From the NCBI RefSeq assembly GCF_000208925.1, contig NW_001915013.1:1-30490 (forward strand): a DNA stretch of 30,490 nt, given 5' to 3'. This document shows, in pieces, positions 28,578 through 30,490 of the stretch. Within the stretch, counting starts at the first letter, position 1. Each line of letters opens with the position of its first letter. Source of the DNA: Entamoeba histolytica HM-1:IMSS (lineage: Eukaryota; Evosea; Mastigamoebida; Endamoebidae). Under the pieces are notes generated by a model that was not told where the DNA came from, did no database searches, and saw only the letters and a program-made list of their open reading frames with translations. The translations under genes were made by a program, and so were the position numbers.

Positions 28578-28740
28578 AAAAGAATAAAAAGAAAGTATAA
28601 GAAGAAAGAATATAAAAATAATAAATCACAAAGATGTAATAAAAGAAGAAAAGAAGAAATAAAAAGTGTATTTTTAATGTAAAAATTAGAAATATTCAAT
28701 AAAAGTGTCTAATTTAATGATGTAAAATAATTAATATTAT
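28578..28740. repeat. Diverged direct repeat, second copy
   Basis: Partner of 27672-27890, with the same landmarks in the same order and several indels. Confidence 0.45.
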
Positions 28741-29457
28741 TTTATTAATGAAAATATTTTACTCTTTTTATGTTTATTATTTATATGTATAACTTCATTC
28801 TAATGTTTATTATATAATCAATCATATGTGTTATGTTATTATAACATATAATAAGTGATAAAATATAAATGAAAATGATATGAATATATAACATAGATAG
28901 AATAAAAACAAAAGAATAATAAGAATAAATGAAATAAAAGGAGAAATGATAGTCAATGATATAATAATAAAATCAAAGTATAAAATATAAAATTAATAAT
29001 AATATAAATAAAAAGAGAATAAATATAAATTGAAAATAGATATAAAAATGATAATAATATAAAAGATGAATAAGATGAATAAACAAATACATTTAAATAT
29101 AAAAGAATAACAATAAGAAAATCTAAATAATATAAACATAAAAATAATCAAATAAGAAGAATATAATAATATAATAATATATAGATAATAAGAATAACAC
29201 AATAATATATAGATAATATAAACAGAGAAATAAATATATAAAAATACGATAGATAAATAATAAAAATAATAAAAATAATAAAAATAATAATTAAATATGA
29301 ATAATCAAATCATCTATTTCATTAATATTTCATACAAAATGAATAGAAATGATAATAAAATATAAACATAAATATTTATATATTCTGTATTTATCATACT
29401 TTTTATTTTTTGATTATTATTTTTAGGAGCAAAATATAATAAATGGAATATTCTATT

Positions 29458-29477
29458 GATGCAAATTTTTTTGCATC
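29458..29477. repeat. Short perfect hairpin
   Basis: GATGCAAA and TTTGCATC form an 8 bp stem around four T. The GATGCAAA word also occurs at 27815 and in the tandem repeat at 27844-27883, so it may mark the edges of a repeated unit. Confidence 0.45.
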
Positions 29478-30490
29478 TTTTTTCTTTTTTGTAAATTATT
29501 TAGATGCATTTTTTCTTTGCTAATTTTCGTACCTATGAATTATCATTTATTTTTAATTATATTATTTATTGTTGTAGTATTAATTATTTTTCATTTCTAT
29601 TATCATCAAAACAACTATTTCTTACATTATTATATTTTATTATTCTTATGAAATTTATTGAATAAATCACTTCATTTATTGAACACTAAATAATATCATT
29701 CTCATTTAAATGTAACCATATTTTGATATTTCTTAAATAACAAATTAAATGCATTGAAATAGAATGATAATTATGAATATCTTTTATTTCATTTCTGTGT
29801 TTGTATTAAAAATTGATGAAATGTTGAAAATAAAATAAATTACCATGTCATTGAGTTGAAGTTCAATTTGTTCTATTCTTCTTTGTATAGATTATTAGTT
29901 CTTTCTCATAAAATAATGTTGTAATTGTAAAACGAGTATTTTAATACAAAATATTCAATAAATTACTCATAATATGAAATATTCATTTATACTTCTCCAT
30001 GAATTTCCATTGTTTCAAGAAAACAATTCTCTTGTATTATTATTCTTGTAAATATGTTTATCTTCTTCTTAATTCAAAAACCCATTATTCTTGAATATGT
30101 TCCAGATGGTGAAATTCAAATAGTTGGTATTCAAATATCACTCAATCAATATTTGCAATTGAACATCATTGTGGATATAATTGATGGCTTTCCTCTTTAT
30201 ACTTATTTATAACATTCTTATTAACATTAATAATATTGTTATACACAGTTTGAAATGGTTTTTAGATAAAGAACAAGATTCAATACCTTGCTTTTTGAAG
30301 TATTTGTTTTATATGTCGTTGAATGAATTAAACAGAAAATGATTGAAATACTACTTCTCAAAATAACTTTACATCTGAAATTAAATCATTTTGTAAATAT
30401 GTTCATTTGAATGAAATGACTTTCACTTTATATTTAATATTATATCATACAATATATGTTAATATTAAATTGTCTTGATGAAATTCTAAT

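Larger units (their letters stand above)
27640..30490. other. Long AT-rich low-complexity region
   Basis: No credible gene on either strand; the long frames here are translated poly-purine/poly-pyrimidine DNA. It holds long purine-rich strings, diverged repeats and one short hairpin, listed separately. Confidence 0.7.

Noticed and set aside
27605..28699. Phe/Leu-rich frames at 27605-27817 and 28403-28699
   Set aside because: Translated poly-purine strings read from the opposite strand; no coding composition and no start context.

Overview
The window is a very AT-rich eukaryotic-type sequence, most likely a scaffold from an anaerobic or parasitic protist. It is packed with integrated viral and mobile DNA. 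I see no ribosomal RNA, no tRNA, no bacterial operon structure and no convincing host housekeeping gene. Nearly every gene belongs to a virus-like family: CRESS-DNA virus Rep and capsid proteins, an FtsK/HerA-like packaging ATPase, a Polinton/Maverick DNA polymerase B fragment, a fibre-like protein, and possible recombination proteins. Many reading frames are broken by single-base frameshifts, often in homopolymers, and by point stop codons. These are either decaying endogenous viral elements or a draft assembly with indel errors. A run of exactly 100 N marks a scaffold gap.

Layout. (1) 1-10200 is a giant inverted repeat. The arms 1-2435 and 7766-10200 look identical and lie symmetrically about position 5100.5. 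The 5.3 kb between them holds two mirrored but strongly diverged cassettes, each with a CRESS-type Rep and a small helical protein of about 90 residues. A cluster of hairpins sits at the centre. (2) 9739-13451 is a structural-type block: a long broken unknown gene, a one-pass membrane protein, a possible jelly-roll protein, a fibre-like protein with a phage-tail-type repeat, and a CRESS-like capsid. (3) 13452-17100 is mostly non-coding with relics, the clearest being a short piece of protein-primed DNA polymerase B. (4) 17106-19142 carries the packaging-type ATPase, a coiled-coil protein and two small genes related to genes of the first block. (5) 19291-22954 is an island of higher GC with classic CRESS virus parts: two direct-repeat replication origins with the TAGTATTAC loop, a truncated Rep, an intact 427-residue capsid, a GC-rich giant hairpin, and a second broken Rep with its own origin hairpin. 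(6) 23799-27612 is another broken cluster: a helicase-only Rep, an unknown gene, a possible Rad52-like annealing protein and a possible ERCC4-like nuclease. (7) 27640-30490 is low-complexity AT-rich DNA with diverged repeats.

How the parts fit. Two small gene families recur in blocks 1 and 4 (the MTT-(I/L)-KD proteins at 463, 9433 and 18393; the helical protein at 4019, 5833 and 18817). The blocks therefore probably come from one kind of element. That element would join a CRESS-type Rep initiator/helicase with a packaging-type ATPase and jelly-roll/fibre structural genes, a combination I do not recognise as a described virus group. The island at 19.3-23.0 kb looks like separate small circular ssDNA viruses captured at their origins. 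The host cannot be named from this sequence; CRESS and Polinton elements are known from Entamoeba and other anaerobic protists, which would fit.
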